DNA from: Chloranthus sessilifolius
Lineage: Eukaryota; Streptophyta; Magnoliopsida; Chloranthales; Chloranthaceae
Direction: 5' to 3'
Length of the DNA stretch: 64,000 nucleotides
Assembly: GCA_021018995.1 (NCBI GenBank)
Contig: CM037596.1
Span: forward strand, 14,459,501-14,523,500
The notes under the pieces were generated by a model that saw only the letters and a program-made list of their open reading frames with translations, was not told the DNA's origin and did not search any database. Within the stretch, counting starts at the first letter, position 1. Each line of letters opens with the position of its first letter. A program made the position numbers and the translations under genes. This document shows, in pieces, positions 34,081 to 45,300 of the stretch.

Positions 34081-35159
34081 GTATTGGAGTCGGTGGGCAC
34101 ATTTGAAGGTAGTTTTAAAGTTGAAATTAAAGATGTTCGATTGTGTTTTCTTTATTTGAATGGCGTGAGATCTCATATAAAGGTAGAGAGTGCTGATGGT
34201 TTTCAAATCTCGCCAAGGTGGAGATTGTTGGGTTTTGGCTCGATTTGGCTTTAAATAAGTTGACCCAAGTTGTTTTAGTTTGACCCTTCTTATTTTGGGT
34301 TTGGATAAAATTGGAATCCTAACTAATAGGATCTTGGTAATCCTACTTAGACAATAAGTGTGTGAGAGTGAGAACTTAATTAGAATTGGAAACTTGTATT
34401 ATTCTCTAAAATTAGAAAACAAAGAGAAAGGAGAGTCCTAGTCTAAATAGGAAATTAGGCAAGAAAAAATAGGTGAGAGATCTTTTGAACGTGGGGGGTT
34501 TTTGAGAATTGGGATCTCCTTGTGAGTGTGAGTTAGAGAGAGAAAACTTGGGGTTTTGTTTTTCATGTGTCTTGGATTTTTGGGCATGGGTATTTGTGGT
34601 TCTCTTGTGTTGGGTAAGATTGGTGAATACGATCTCCATTGTTTGTATCCTTTGTGCATCTTTTTCTTGATAGTGGAAATACTTTGTTTGACTACCCGTG
34701 GACATAGGTTTAGGCCGAACCATGTAAATCTTTTTTTTTATTTGTGATATGATCTCTTTATCTTTCTACCTTCTTGTGATAATTATTATTTTGTTTATTG
34801 ATTGTCTTCCCCGCACATGAAAGTCATTAACGAGATTTGAAGTGCAAAGGCTTTGTAGGGTTTTTGCACAACAATTGATATCAAAGCCTAGGTTTCGACT
34901 TGGGCATCATTTTACTTCCGTTAGAAAATTTCGCTTGTTATTGGTGGTTTTTATGATTGGATGTGTAAAGGGTTAGATGTGACGAAGAAAGATTAAGACA
35001 AGATTAATCGGCTGACTTATGGCACAAATCGGTTGTATTCTACGAAAGATCGGAAATAGTTCGTGATGAAGGACACTAGTTGCAAAGAAGCACTCTCTAG
35101 GTAGAGCAAGCACTGTTGTTGATATGAAGATTGGTACTGCAAATAACCTTACAGATGCA

Positions 35160-35460
35160 ATTTGACACTTTCAGGTGTGGTGGAGCCTACAGGCACATTT
35201 GACACTTTTGCGTGTATTAGAATTAGCAGTTTTGGCACTTTCGGGTGCATTGGAAGTTTGACACGCACTTTTGGGTGCATCGGCAATTTGGCACTTTGGC
35301 ACTTTTGGGTGCATTAACAGTTTGACAGTCTTGGGTTCATCGACAGTTCTGGCACTTTCGAGTGTATTAGCATTAGCAGTTTTGGCAATTTTGGGTGAGT
35401 TTGTATTGGCAATTTTGCACTTTTGAGTGCAGTGGTAGTATGACACTTCCGAAGTGCATT
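35160..35460. repeat. ~30-bp minisatellite in retroelement internal region 2
   Basis: Same GGCACTTTCGGGTGCATTGG-type units as at 33740-34080, in slightly different number and order. Confidence 0.83.
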
Positions 35461-36474
35461 AGAGTCGGTGGGCACATTTGAAGGCAATTTTGAAGTTGAA
35501 ATTGAAGATGTTCGATTGTGTTTTCTTTATTTGAATGGCGTGAGATCTCATATGAAGGTAGAGAGTGTTGTTGGTTTGCAAATCTCGCCAAAGTGGAGAT
35601 TGTTGGGTTTTGGCTCGGTTTGACTTTAAATAAGTTGACCCAAGTTATTTTAGTTTGACCCTTCTTATTTTGGGTTTGGATAAAATTGGAATCCTAACTA
35701 ATAGGATCTTGGTAATCCTACTTAGAGAATAAGTGTGTGAGTGTGGGAACTCATTTGGAATTGAAAACCTATATTATTATTTAAAATTATAAAACAAAGA
35801 GAAAGACGAGCCCTAGTCTAAATAGGAAATTAGGTAAGAATAAATAGGTGAGAGATCTTTTGAACGTGGTTTTTTTTTTTAGAATTGGGATCTCCTTGTG
35901 CGTGTGAGTTAGAGAGAGAGAACTTGGGGTTTTGTTTTCCATGTGAGTCTTGGATTTTTGGGCAAGGGTATTTGTGGTTCTCTTATGTTGGGTAAGATTG
36001 GAGAATACGATCTCCATTGTTTATAGCCTTTGTGCATTTTCTCCTTCATAGTGGAAACACTTTGTTTGACTGCCTGTGGACGTAGGCTTAGGCCGAACGA
36101 TGTAAATCTTGTTCTTATTTGTGATATGATCTCTTTCTCTTTTTACCTTCTTGTAATAATTATTATTTGGTTTATTGATTGCCTTCTCCGCACGTGAAAG
36201 CCATTAACGAGATTGGAAGTGTAAAGGCTTTCTAGGGTTTTGTACAACACTACAACCATCGCCACCATCACCAACGCTAGCATCACAAACTCCAGTCCCG
36301 CCTCCACCACCGCCACCATAAGCAACTCCTATTTTTTGTAGGTTTTTTTTCTCGATAATGTAAAGAAATAGTTGAGGTTCTAATGAAATCATTTTTTTTG
36401 ATAAATGAATTCGTTTTGCTTGATAAATGAAGTCTTTTTGCTTGATAAATAGTTCTGACAAATGCGCATAGGAT

Positions 36475-37240
36475 TCATTCAAGAAGCGGTTGTGCATCGT
36501 GAACGAGGTGTCGATGCTTCCAAAATGAAGCGCCCACTCTTCAAACACGAAGTGTCGTCGCTTCCAATACGACTCGTCGTCGCATCTTATATGAAGCATC
36601 ATCGCTTCAGTAATTTTTTCTGAATCACATATAACTGTAATAAATGGCCATGAGATAACTGAATTAACCCTTTAAATAGATAATGAATGCGTCAAAAAAA
36701 TATAAATTCAACACATGAAAGAATTACCTTAGTCAATCCACAAGATTGAAAATATAGCTCTGGTCTGATAGGCGCAAAGGCTACATAAAGTGTCAATGTG
36801 CCGATAAAGAAGCACCAACGCTTTGAAAACAAAGCGCCAATGGATGAAATGACAACACTTCAATACGAAGCGACGACACTTCACCGCTTCATGTATGAAG
36901 CGTCGTCGCTTCAGTAATTTGGTCTGAATAAATATAATTGTGACAGATGCGCATCAAAAAACCGAATCAACCCTTCAATTTAAGAATAAACATGTAAAAA
37001 ATATACAAATTCAACACATGAAAGAATTATCATATTCAATCCACATGATTCAAAATACAAACTGGTCTGATAGTGTGCAAAGGCGTCGTAAAGCGTCAAT
37101 GCGTCGATAAAGAAGCGCCAATGCTTTAAAGACAAGGCGCCAATACAATTGACGATGCGCCCACACTCCATGTAAGAGGCGGTCATGCTTCTCATAAGAA
37201 GCGTGCATGCTTCATATGAGAAGCACTTGTTCATAAAATT
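36475..37240. repeat. MULE palindromic-unit arrays (three blocks)
   Basis: Blocks at 36475-36610, 36780-36920 and 37080-37235 hold units such as GAAGCGTCGTCGCTTC and GAAGCGCCAATGCTTT. The text ACATGAAAGAATTA followed by CAATCCACA is repeated between blocks, so the blocks are copies of a ~300-bp segment. Confidence 0.8.
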
Positions 37241-37439
37241 GAATCAATGTGACTTTGTGATATCGCACTTTCCAACGCCTCCTGTTCTGTTAGCTCTGTC
37301 CAGCCTAGCAGCCATTATCCTAACCCTCTTTAATGGGCAAGTTGTGATTTTATACCCCAACTCACTACAACCTTACACTTTCTTCTCTGCTTCTTTGGCT
37401 GTTCAATACTAACCTCCATTTCATACTTTATTCTATCAT

Positions 37440-39724
37440 TATTGCTTGGCCTACCTTTGATGACACATCATACTGGATCTCTCACTGTAATGTTGGCATT
37501 TGAAATGAAGTTTGAATATTCAATTGTTATCCTTCGTGTCAACCCCACTACTTCTATGCACTTCGTATACAATAACCACCCTGGCTTCCTCTTCAACCAC
37601 CTTTTGGGACTTAAAAGAGATAAAATTTTGGATCTCATAGTAGAATCTATCAAACATGATTCTCGTATATGTAGTAGCAACATGTCTCGCGATTGAAGTT
37701 CTGAACAAGAGCTCTGGTGTCGTAGCATTGAGATGATATTTTCCTTATTTTCTTTATCACGATAAGATTGGACGACAAGATCGTATTACTTGATAAATTC
37801 TGTTAAACTCGTCTAGGCATTGACATAGATATCGAAGAAAATATTTATACTTTCACCGGGTTGCGTAGTGGTCGTGGCGGCCCAAAAGGTATTACCCAAG
37901 TAGCATGGAATTAATTTCTTTCTAAAACCATATATTTGTTTGAACCACACGTTGTCTTACAATTGAAACTCTTTAACGAGTTCTGCCCATCTTCTTTCAA
38001 AATCATCAATCGTATGACTAAACTTTCACTGATTGTACTCTCTACCAAAATTCTCAAACCTTAGCTTCAATTGACAGTGATGGTTCAATTCATTCCTCTC
38101 TATGTGCCATATGCAGAGGAGATGTGTGGTTCCCGAAAGGACTTCGGAGATGACCTTGCTCATCTCATTACATTGATCGGTGATGATTGCATTAGGTTGC
38201 TTATCACCCATGCACTTCAGTCACGTATTAAATAATCAAATGAATGTCTCATCCGTTTCATCTGCAAGCCAGACAAATCCAAAAAGCGTCGTTTGCTAAT
38301 GATAGTTGACCCCTGTAAATGGGGCAAAAGATAGCAACAATTTGTTTGTTTTGTAAGTGGTGTCGAATACCACCACATCATTAAAATGTTGATACGCAAT
38401 CTGTGACTTATGATCAATCCAAAATATATTACGCATACGATATTCTTCGTCTAGTTCGACTTCAATGAAGAAACTATCTTCTTTATTCTTTCTATTAAAG
38501 AAGGTCTTGATGACGGTTATGCACATGTTACTCTCATTTTTTATCTTCTTTAGGTAATCCTGAGTTTATTGAGGATTTACCGTCACACCAACCTCTCCAT
38601 CCAAACTTGACAAAATAGTAAAAATCTTTGAAGGAGGAATGATGCCATCAAATGCTCCTATCAACAATTTACTTGTCTCACTTATCTTATTATGTGGTAA
38701 TTCCTTCACCTTCGTAGGTGTATACAACTGATGATTATGCTGCTCTAAATTCCTTTACCTCTCACAACTTTTGCTCATCGATCATAATCTTCAACCTTGC
38801 CTCACATCCGCATCTGTTATCTCTTGAACACTTTATATCGGCGTGTAATTTACAATTGTCTGACTGTTTGAACTCTTCGAACGAACATATATATTTTCTC
38901 TTTATAATCACCCCCTTTGAGAGAAATTTTTTTCTTCATGTATAAATTGTAGAAGTTATATCTCTCGTCTTCAGATTGGAATTTTACGCCGATATGTGGC
39001 TTCCATTCATCGCGGGTATTCTTGGACTCCCCACAATAATCTAACATCTCGATATCCCTATCACAACTAACTGAATCTCCTTCTAAAGAAACAATGTCAG
39101 GGGTGAGATTTAAATCAACACCACCTAAATTGAATTCTCCAATTGAGATCCCCTGCATTAGACAAAAAATCAATCAACAACGGGCAAATAAGAAAACCAA
39201 TTTACAACGAAGTGATGACGCGACAATCTAACGTGTCAGCGCTTCATTAAAGAAGCGATGACACTTCTAAATCGTTGTGTCGTCGCTCTTATCTCTTCAC
39301 ATAAGAAGCGATAGCATGGGTATGCTGATCTCCAACTCTTCACAGAAGAAGCGTCTGCGTCACGTTGATTGTAACTTATATATGTTCAAATGCTTATAAT
39401 TTTATGATCTCTACCCTGTAAATAAGTGAAGATATCGACGAGTAGATAAGGAAACCGTAACACAAACAAAGCGATAGCACAGTCCATCCGAGGCACCGTC
39501 GCTTCACATAAGAAGCGACAACGCTTCTATTATGAAGTGTTATCGCTTCTACCGCTTCGCATAGGAAGCAATTCCTGGCTATGCTGAGCCCCAAATTTTC
39601 ACAGAAGGAGCATCTGCGTCAATTATAATATATATATTTTGAATGCTTGTAATTTTATGATCTATAACCTGTAAATAATACACTGAAACGAGCTGTGAGA
39701 CACCAAACTTACCTCAGATGTCAT
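37440..39724 (-). pseudogene. MULE transposase with FAR1-type N-terminus
   Basis: The predicted start is a 12-nt first exon, MTSE (39713-39724), with donor GTAAGT. The acceptor TGCAG gives exon 2 from 39152 (GISIGEFNLGGVDLNLTPDI). A FAR1-like DNA-binding segment follows (HIGVKFQSEDERYNFYNLY). The MULE core has IFWIDHKSQIAYQHFNDVVV, FDTTYKTN with catalytic Asp 1, FAPFTGVNYH, IITDQCNEMSKVISEV with Asp 2 and HLLCIWHIERN. A C-terminal region like that after the SWIM zinc finger is at 37468-37728. Several stops and frame changes break it (for example within the stretch after GVNYH). It runs opposite to the Ulp1 gene. Confidence 0.82.
39200..39640. repeat. MULE palindromic-unit arrays, transposase intron 1 and right end
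   Basis: Blocks at 39200-39350 and 39465-39630. In the second, units start at 39469, 39491, 39513 and 39535, exactly 22 bp apart (for example AAGCGACAACGCTTCTATTA). Both fall in the predicted first intron of the transposase gene. Confidence 0.9.
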
Positions 39725-39815
39725 TGTTCTGTGCTTTTATCATGTCAGAGCTCCAGAGAGAATCTCAGGGATCCTGCTTTTCCACAGAGAGTCTCGCAGC
39801 GAAACGCATGCGCAC

Positions 39816-39817
<2 letters not shown>

Positions 39818-39851
<34 letters not shown>
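39818..39851. repeat. (GA)n microsatellite
   Basis: An uninterrupted GA run of about 34 bp just beyond the MULE transposase start. Confidence 0.95.
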
Positions 39852-39853
<2 letters not shown>

Positions 39854-40174
39854 ACCTGTAGCCTCTTAGTTTTTTAAAATTCTTTTACCATCATATCATG
39901 ACTAGATTTTTTTACCAACTTTGATTACTTTTTGGATGGTGGATAAGATGTTTTTGCAATTTTTTTTTGTCAGGGATGTGATTGATCTTATGCATGTTGC
40001 CTCAGCACCTGATTTTCGAAGTAGGTATAACTTGGCTTCCAAATGGCACTTGCTAGGGTTCAACACTTGGTGGCTAACCCAACATTACGACTTCTATATA
40101 TATATACATACCTTGTATATAAAAAGAGAATTAATATAATTCTCAAATTTTTTCATTGCGTAGTTATCATGGTC

Positions 40175-40546
40175 CGATTTTCATATTTTCGATAATGCCC
40201 CTCATATCAATAGCCATATACGATTTTCCTTCAAATTTTGCCATTTTAAAGTCTTTTAAATGACAACAGTGGGTGCGAATGCATTTATCTAGGCATGAAT
40301 GTATTTATTGTGATTTTCATATTTCCAATAATGCCCCTCATATTAATAGCCATATATCATTTTCCTTTCAATTTTGTCCCACCGAAGTCTTTTAAATGAC
40401 AACAGTAGGTGTAAATACATTTATTGCAATTTTCATATTCCTAATAATGCTCCTCATATCAATAGTCATATGTGATTTTTCTTTCAATTTTTCCCCTCCA
40501 AAATCTTTTAAATGACAACAGTAGGTGTGAATGCGTTTATTGCAAG
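40175..40546. repeat. Three tandem copies of a ~120-bp unit
   Basis: Units start near 40175, 40312 and 40429. Each carries GATTTTCATATT, ATAATGCCCCTCATAT, a run like TTTCCTTTCAATTTT, then TCTTTTAAATGACAACAGT. The period is about 117 bp, with a short extra segment in the first copy. They lie ~1.7 kb upstream of the ELP2 start codon. Confidence 0.85.
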
Positions 40547-40549
40547 AAA

Positions 40550-41990
40550 AAATGGCTAGGGTGCCTTGATTTTCAATCCAAAGTTCTTCCTTCTCAACCG
40601 AAGTTTCACATACTTAAACTATGATTACTTTGTATAAGATGATATGAGATCATTTGTCATCCCAATTTTCTTTATAACATATTTTGAGATCAATTGTCTA
40701 TAACCAGACGACCAAATTTTGAATTAAGAAGGAATACATTATAAAAAAGTGATCAAAGAACCACTGATCATGTATGCCATGATCTTGTTATTTTTTGGGA
40801 TGTTTATCCTATGGAATCAAAATTTGTCTGTTTAATGGTATGTCTATAATCTCAAGATTTATCGTGTCCAATTTTGAGAAGAAAGATTTCTTCATCATAT
40901 AATTCAAAGCAGTTAATAGCTTAAAGTATGTGAAACTCGAGTAAAAAGAAAATAATCATTGATTGTAAATAAAGATTCTCTAATTACCGCATGATTGATC
41001 CCAATGCATTTATGACAAGAGAACCTTTATTTGTATAATTGAATTAGAAGAAGAATCTTTGACAGTAAATAAAGGGTCTCCTATCCTGAAAATCATTGAA
41101 TGGATCAGACGCTAAAGTGTTTTGTCCCAATTAACCTTCCACTAACATTAGGCAATCAATTTTTATTCCGTGTGACACAAATCTCAAAAAGTGATTTGGA
41201 CATCAAGTTTGAGCATGATGTGTCACGTGATTTTTGAGTTAGTTTTGTAGTATCAACAAATGGACCGTCTAATGGTACATCCATGATATCAAGAACATTT
41301 GTGTTTAAGATTGGAATGTAATGATCTCTACCGTATGATTCAAAGCACCTAATAGTTTTGAAGCGTAGGTGCCCTCCAAGATCCCTCTAAGATTTGGTAG
41401 ATGCAAATATAAAGGGTACCATTGAGACCATAGTGATCAAACCTGCGTTTAAAAAAAATCTGAAAAAAATATTTTTTTCTAAAAATTTTTGTTTTTTTTT
41501 AAAAGGCGTTTTAACCCCCCTCCCCTCCACTCCCCCCCCCCCACCTTTTTTTTTTTTTTTCTTCTGAAAAATACATTTAAAACCCTCTTTTTTCCTGTTT
41601 AAAATCTTTGTTTGGTCAAAACATGTATATTTTTTATTTTCATAATTTTCTCTTTTTTTTTTCAAAATTACCCAAATTTACCCTTTTTTTTTAATATATT
41701 TTTAGAGCCGTTTTATTCTCATGCTATGTCGAATGGAAATTCTATTTATAACCTAAAATTTTTCTTTCTTAACCTGAGTTTTATCTGCTTTAACTGTTGG
41801 CTCCTTTAAATCTGAATATAATTTTTCTTTCGAATCTTCCACACAATTGATCTTGAGATCATGAGCATATCATCGGACAATCAATCAGATTTTTATTCCA
41901 TATGGCACATATCCCAAAAAGTAAACATAATCATGAGCACACATCAACATGGTTCTTAGACCACGTTCCTAGATATGTGTAATATGAAAT
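40550..41990. repeat. Degraded fold-back MITE copies upstream of ELP2
   Basis: Segments such as TATAATCTCAAGATTTATCG, ATCTTGAGATCATGAGCATA and TTTTATTCCATATGGCACA match the arms of MITEs A and B at 15.5-16.4 kb. A poly-C/poly-T low-complexity stretch lies at 41510-41560. No intact termini could be set. Confidence 0.5.
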
Positions 41991-42139
41991 CAAAATTTAA
42001 TATGTTACCTTGTGCATCGCGCGTGCAATGCCGCTAGTAATGTGCAATCGTTATCTTATTTGCAACTTGCAAAAATTTAAGTGCAACCAACTAAGACGGT
42101 TGCATTGAACATTTGTAAGCTGCAAATAAAGCCTCTAAG

Positions 42140-42154
42140 ATGGGCGAATCGTAG
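42140..42154 (+). CDS. Candidate upstream ORF 1 of ELP2 (MGES)
   Basis: ATGGGCGAATCGTAG, a four-codon ORF 114 bp before the ELP2 start codon. It matters only if transcription begins upstream of 42140, which the sequence does not show. Confidence 0.3.
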   Translation: MGES

Positions 42155-42204
42155 AACTTTAGGGAGGGTTTAAAGGGTTTAAGGAAGAAGGTGGGAATTT
42201 TGTG

Positions 42205-42231
42205 ATGAAGAAAAAGAAGATCAGAAAATAA
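42205..42231 (+). CDS. Candidate upstream ORF 2 of ELP2 (MKKKKIRK)
   Basis: An eight-codon basic ORF ending in TAA 22 bp before the ELP2 start codon. It is close enough that it lies in the 5' leader if transcription starts at any usual distance. Confidence 0.35.
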   Translation: MKKKKIRK

Positions 42232-42253
42232 AAATATAAAAAAAAGGAGAAGG

Positions 42254-42385
42254 ATGGGTGGAATTGAATTGGAGAGATCGTTTATAGGGAGCGGATGCAA
42301 CAGAATCGTGAACAACGTTTCATGGGGACCTTCCAATTTAGTTGCTTTTGGTGCTCACAACGCCGTCGCTATTTTCTGCCCTAAG
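42254..42385 (+). CDS. ELP2: ELP2 exon 1
   Basis: 44 codons, MGGIELERSFIGSGCNRIVN to AVAIFCPK, then donor GTAAGT. Phase 0. Confidence 0.93.
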
Positions 42386-45300
42386 GTAAGTAGAAGCTAG
42401 CATGTATCACTTGTTATTCTACTATGAATCAATCCTTCTTCTTTGATTCGTACCTATGTTTGAGTATATACCCACATTCTCAGATATATTTATGAAAAAT
42501 ATTTGAATAGCCTCGTAGGGAGTGTTGCTTAGTCGGAAAAACTCGGCAAAAAATGAGGAATTTTGGGAAAAATGGGGAAATTTGGAGAAAATAAAAGTGA
42601 GATTAAAAAGTGTGAAGCATTTAAAAATAGTTAAAAAGTTGCAATTTATTGAAAAAGTTGCTAAATGATCACGTAATTTGTAAAATATTAAAAAGTCAAT
42701 TTTTATTTATTTATAAAAATCTTGATTTATTAAGTAAGCCAAAAAGTCGTGATTTAAAAACAAAGTCGACCACTTTGTGACTGAATCCTGTTGAAATCAG
42801 ACTCTTAGATTTTTCTGGTCCTCGACATCTGTGGAAGTCAGCTTACGATAGGATTGTTGAGGTAGAAGGTTCTTCATAGACTAAAGAATCTAGTGATGAT
42901 GGTGACGCCCTATTAATCCTTCTCCAGTGCATGTTTTTTTTAGAAGTGAGCTGCGGTTTATTTACTGATTATTTATTTTTGTGATTTTTAAAAAAAATTT
43001 AATTTTGGGAGATTTATTATTATTTTTTAATTGATTTTTTTGCAGACCGGACAGATTTGTACGACACTTCCTGGGCATAAAGCTGTTGTTAATTGCACTC
43101 AATGGATTCCTAGTTGTAAGGATGCGTTCAAAGGTACCTTCTCTTTTTCATTATTATTATTATTGATAAATATGCTAGTATTAGCTTGTGTTCAATCTGA
43201 TTATCCGATGGAGAGCCTGTAAATGGATTCTGGATTTAATTGTGATTGGCTAGAGCGTTTAGAATCTATGAAACAATGATCTCAAATATGAGTCGTTAGA
43301 CCCAATTTATGTAAAAAGGTTGATATGCTGATATATCTACACAAATATGTTAAAAATATGAATGTAGAGGTTTCCAATAGACATGCCCCAACCATCCCAA
43401 GCGATATTCTATAATTTTCTCTTTTATTAATGTCACCCAAAAACTTCCTTATATTCTTGTTTCCAATTTTATCCTTTCTTGTTAACGCAATATTGACTAG
43501 AAAAATAATAGATAAAAGGGTAATTAAACTAAACTAAATAATTATTTACAATATACAATTATACATTATTAGGGAAAATGAGAAGAAGAACTGGAAGGAA
43601 AAATGAAAGAAAATTGAAATTAAATTCTGATTGAACGGTCGCGGAGTGTTCAACTTCCATTCTCACCACTTTTATGTTTGACATATTTTCAAGTACCTAA
43701 CGATGTCATATTAATGTAAAATTGGTCTTATTTGAAAGCTTATCGAAGTACCTTTCCTATGAGCCAAGAAATATAAAATTCTAATGAGTATTGAAGAAGT
43801 TATGGTCAATTTTCGAAGGTTGCATTGCAAAGTAATAAATTTCAGGATTTCTAGTTGAATTAGGATTAATTTCTTTTACTATTTTATACCTAATTATTCT
43901 AGCCAATGCTGTTTTTTTTGTTAGAAATAAGTTTAGTTTTCTTATTGTTTAAGACTTTATTTATTGTTTTAGGAAAGTTATTAGAATGTATTTCTTTATC
44001 TAAATTAAGAATGAGAGTTAAGGCTAAAATTTTTAATTTTATGTATTGTAAAAGCTCATTTAAAGGCCAATGGTGCTAGAATTAATTTAGAGTTGAATGA
44101 AATATTTTATTTGGAGCTTTTGAAATCCCGACTAGCTATGACTAGTATCAGGCGTTTTGGCGGGTTCAATGGTAGAGAATTTTTGATATGCATCAATATT
44201 CTATAGAAATCTCAGAGAATCTGAAGAGTTTAACATAGTTCAATTTTTAGTTCATTAATCTTTTTGAAATACATCAATAATCTATCTATAGGAATTAAGT
44301 CCATATAGCTTTGCCTAATTCAGATATTCAAAGTTCTAGAAAGAAAAAAAATTTCAGATTTATGCTGTATAAATGCATAGAAAAATACATAAATTGATAT
44401 GACGAAAGACTTTTCTGAATAGTAATTAGCGTTAAGGTTCAATATTACCCCCAAATCACCTCTTTTTCCTCTAAATCTAAGTCAATTTCCCTCTCTCTCT
44501 CTCTATCTGTCTAGTCTTTCCATCAAATTATCTATCTCTTCCTCTTGTTAATCACCCTCTATCTCTTTCTCACTCTCACTCCGAATTCCTTTTTTTCTCT
44601 CTCTCTAATCTCTCTCACTTTCTTTCTTTTTCTTTTTTTTTCTCTCCCTTGCAACCCTCTCCTTCTCGTCACTTCTCTTTATTACGCCTCCTCTCTCTCA
44701 TCCCTTCTTTTCCTTTCTCAAGTCTTTTTTTAAAATAAATATATAGTCTATAATATTTTATATATAATCTAATATATTCGTTATTTTTTAATCCTAAATG
44801 CCCATTTAGCCTTTGCTATTATTAAACTACTACTCTCTCCCTATATTTCAAATGAACCATTTTCCCCTTTAATTATTAAATTCCTTAAAACCCCTTCTAA
44901 TTATCACAAATGCTACCTTTACTCCTAACATAAAAAATACTTAATATATCCTTCTTATTCCCCTAAATGACCACAATGCACTTGACAAGCAAAAAGACTA
45001 AAATGCCCCTCATGGTCAAATTATTAATTTTCCCTTAGAATTTTCAAAATGAAGGAACTACCCTTGCATAGAGTACTCAATCTCTTAAGTTATATGGAAA
45101 CTAAAATGAAGGCATATTGAGTGGTCATGGGCACAGTCGAGTCTCTACATAATGAGTTTGTGAGTTTAAGAAACCATTATCTCCTAAATGGAATTTCCTT
45201 TCTAAGCACACTCCTTTATAAAATAGAGAAGCACTAGTGCTACATTGCTATTGATTTCATTATTTAGGTTTTACTTTATAGTCATATAGTGGATTTGAGG

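Larger units (their letters stand above)
33040..36249 (+). mobile_element. Tandem short LTR retroelements: LTR-int-LTR-int-LTR
   Basis: There are three LTR copies, 33040-33483 (incomplete), 34226-34873 (648 bp) and 35601-36249 (649 bp). Two internal regions of ~0.73-0.74 kb lie between them. Full LTRs run TGTTGGGTTTTGGCTC to ...TTGCACAACA. After each of the first two comes a primer site like TTGGTATCAAAGCC (initiator tRNA-Met). Before LTRs 2 and 3 is the purine tract AAGGTGGAGAT or AAAGTGGAGAT. There is no gag or pol, so this is a non-autonomous TRIM/small-LARD type. Sharing one middle LTR indicates unequal recombination between copies. It is inserted in the MULE. Confidence 0.85.
28700..39724. 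mobile_element. Large MULE DNA transposon with Ulp1-like and FAR1-like genes
   Basis: On the left (plus strand) is a DUF1985-like ORF, a proline-rich linker and a C48/Ulp1-type protease end. In the middle is a small acidic ORF split by a retroelement array. On the right (minus strand) is a MULE transposase with a FAR1-type N-terminal domain. Non-coding stretches between genes are arrays of ~22-bp palindromic units at both ends and inside, which ties the two gene sets to one element. MULEs that carry Ulp1-like genes (Kaonashi type) are known in plants. The outer ends are estimates, since no terminal inverted repeats or target duplication were found. All genes are broken. Confidence 0.7.

Noticed and set aside
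33662-34206. Open frames across the minisatellite of the short retroelement
   Set aside because: Both strands stay open because the ~30-bp unit lacks stops. There is no family resemblance and they differ between the two copies.
42091-42336. Minus-strand ORF over ELP2 exon 1
   Set aside because: Overlaps the conserved ELP2 N-terminus antisense; no family signal.
44545-44733. Leucine/phenylalanine-rich plus ORF
   Set aside because: Translation of a CT-rich low-complexity tract in ELP2 intron 2.
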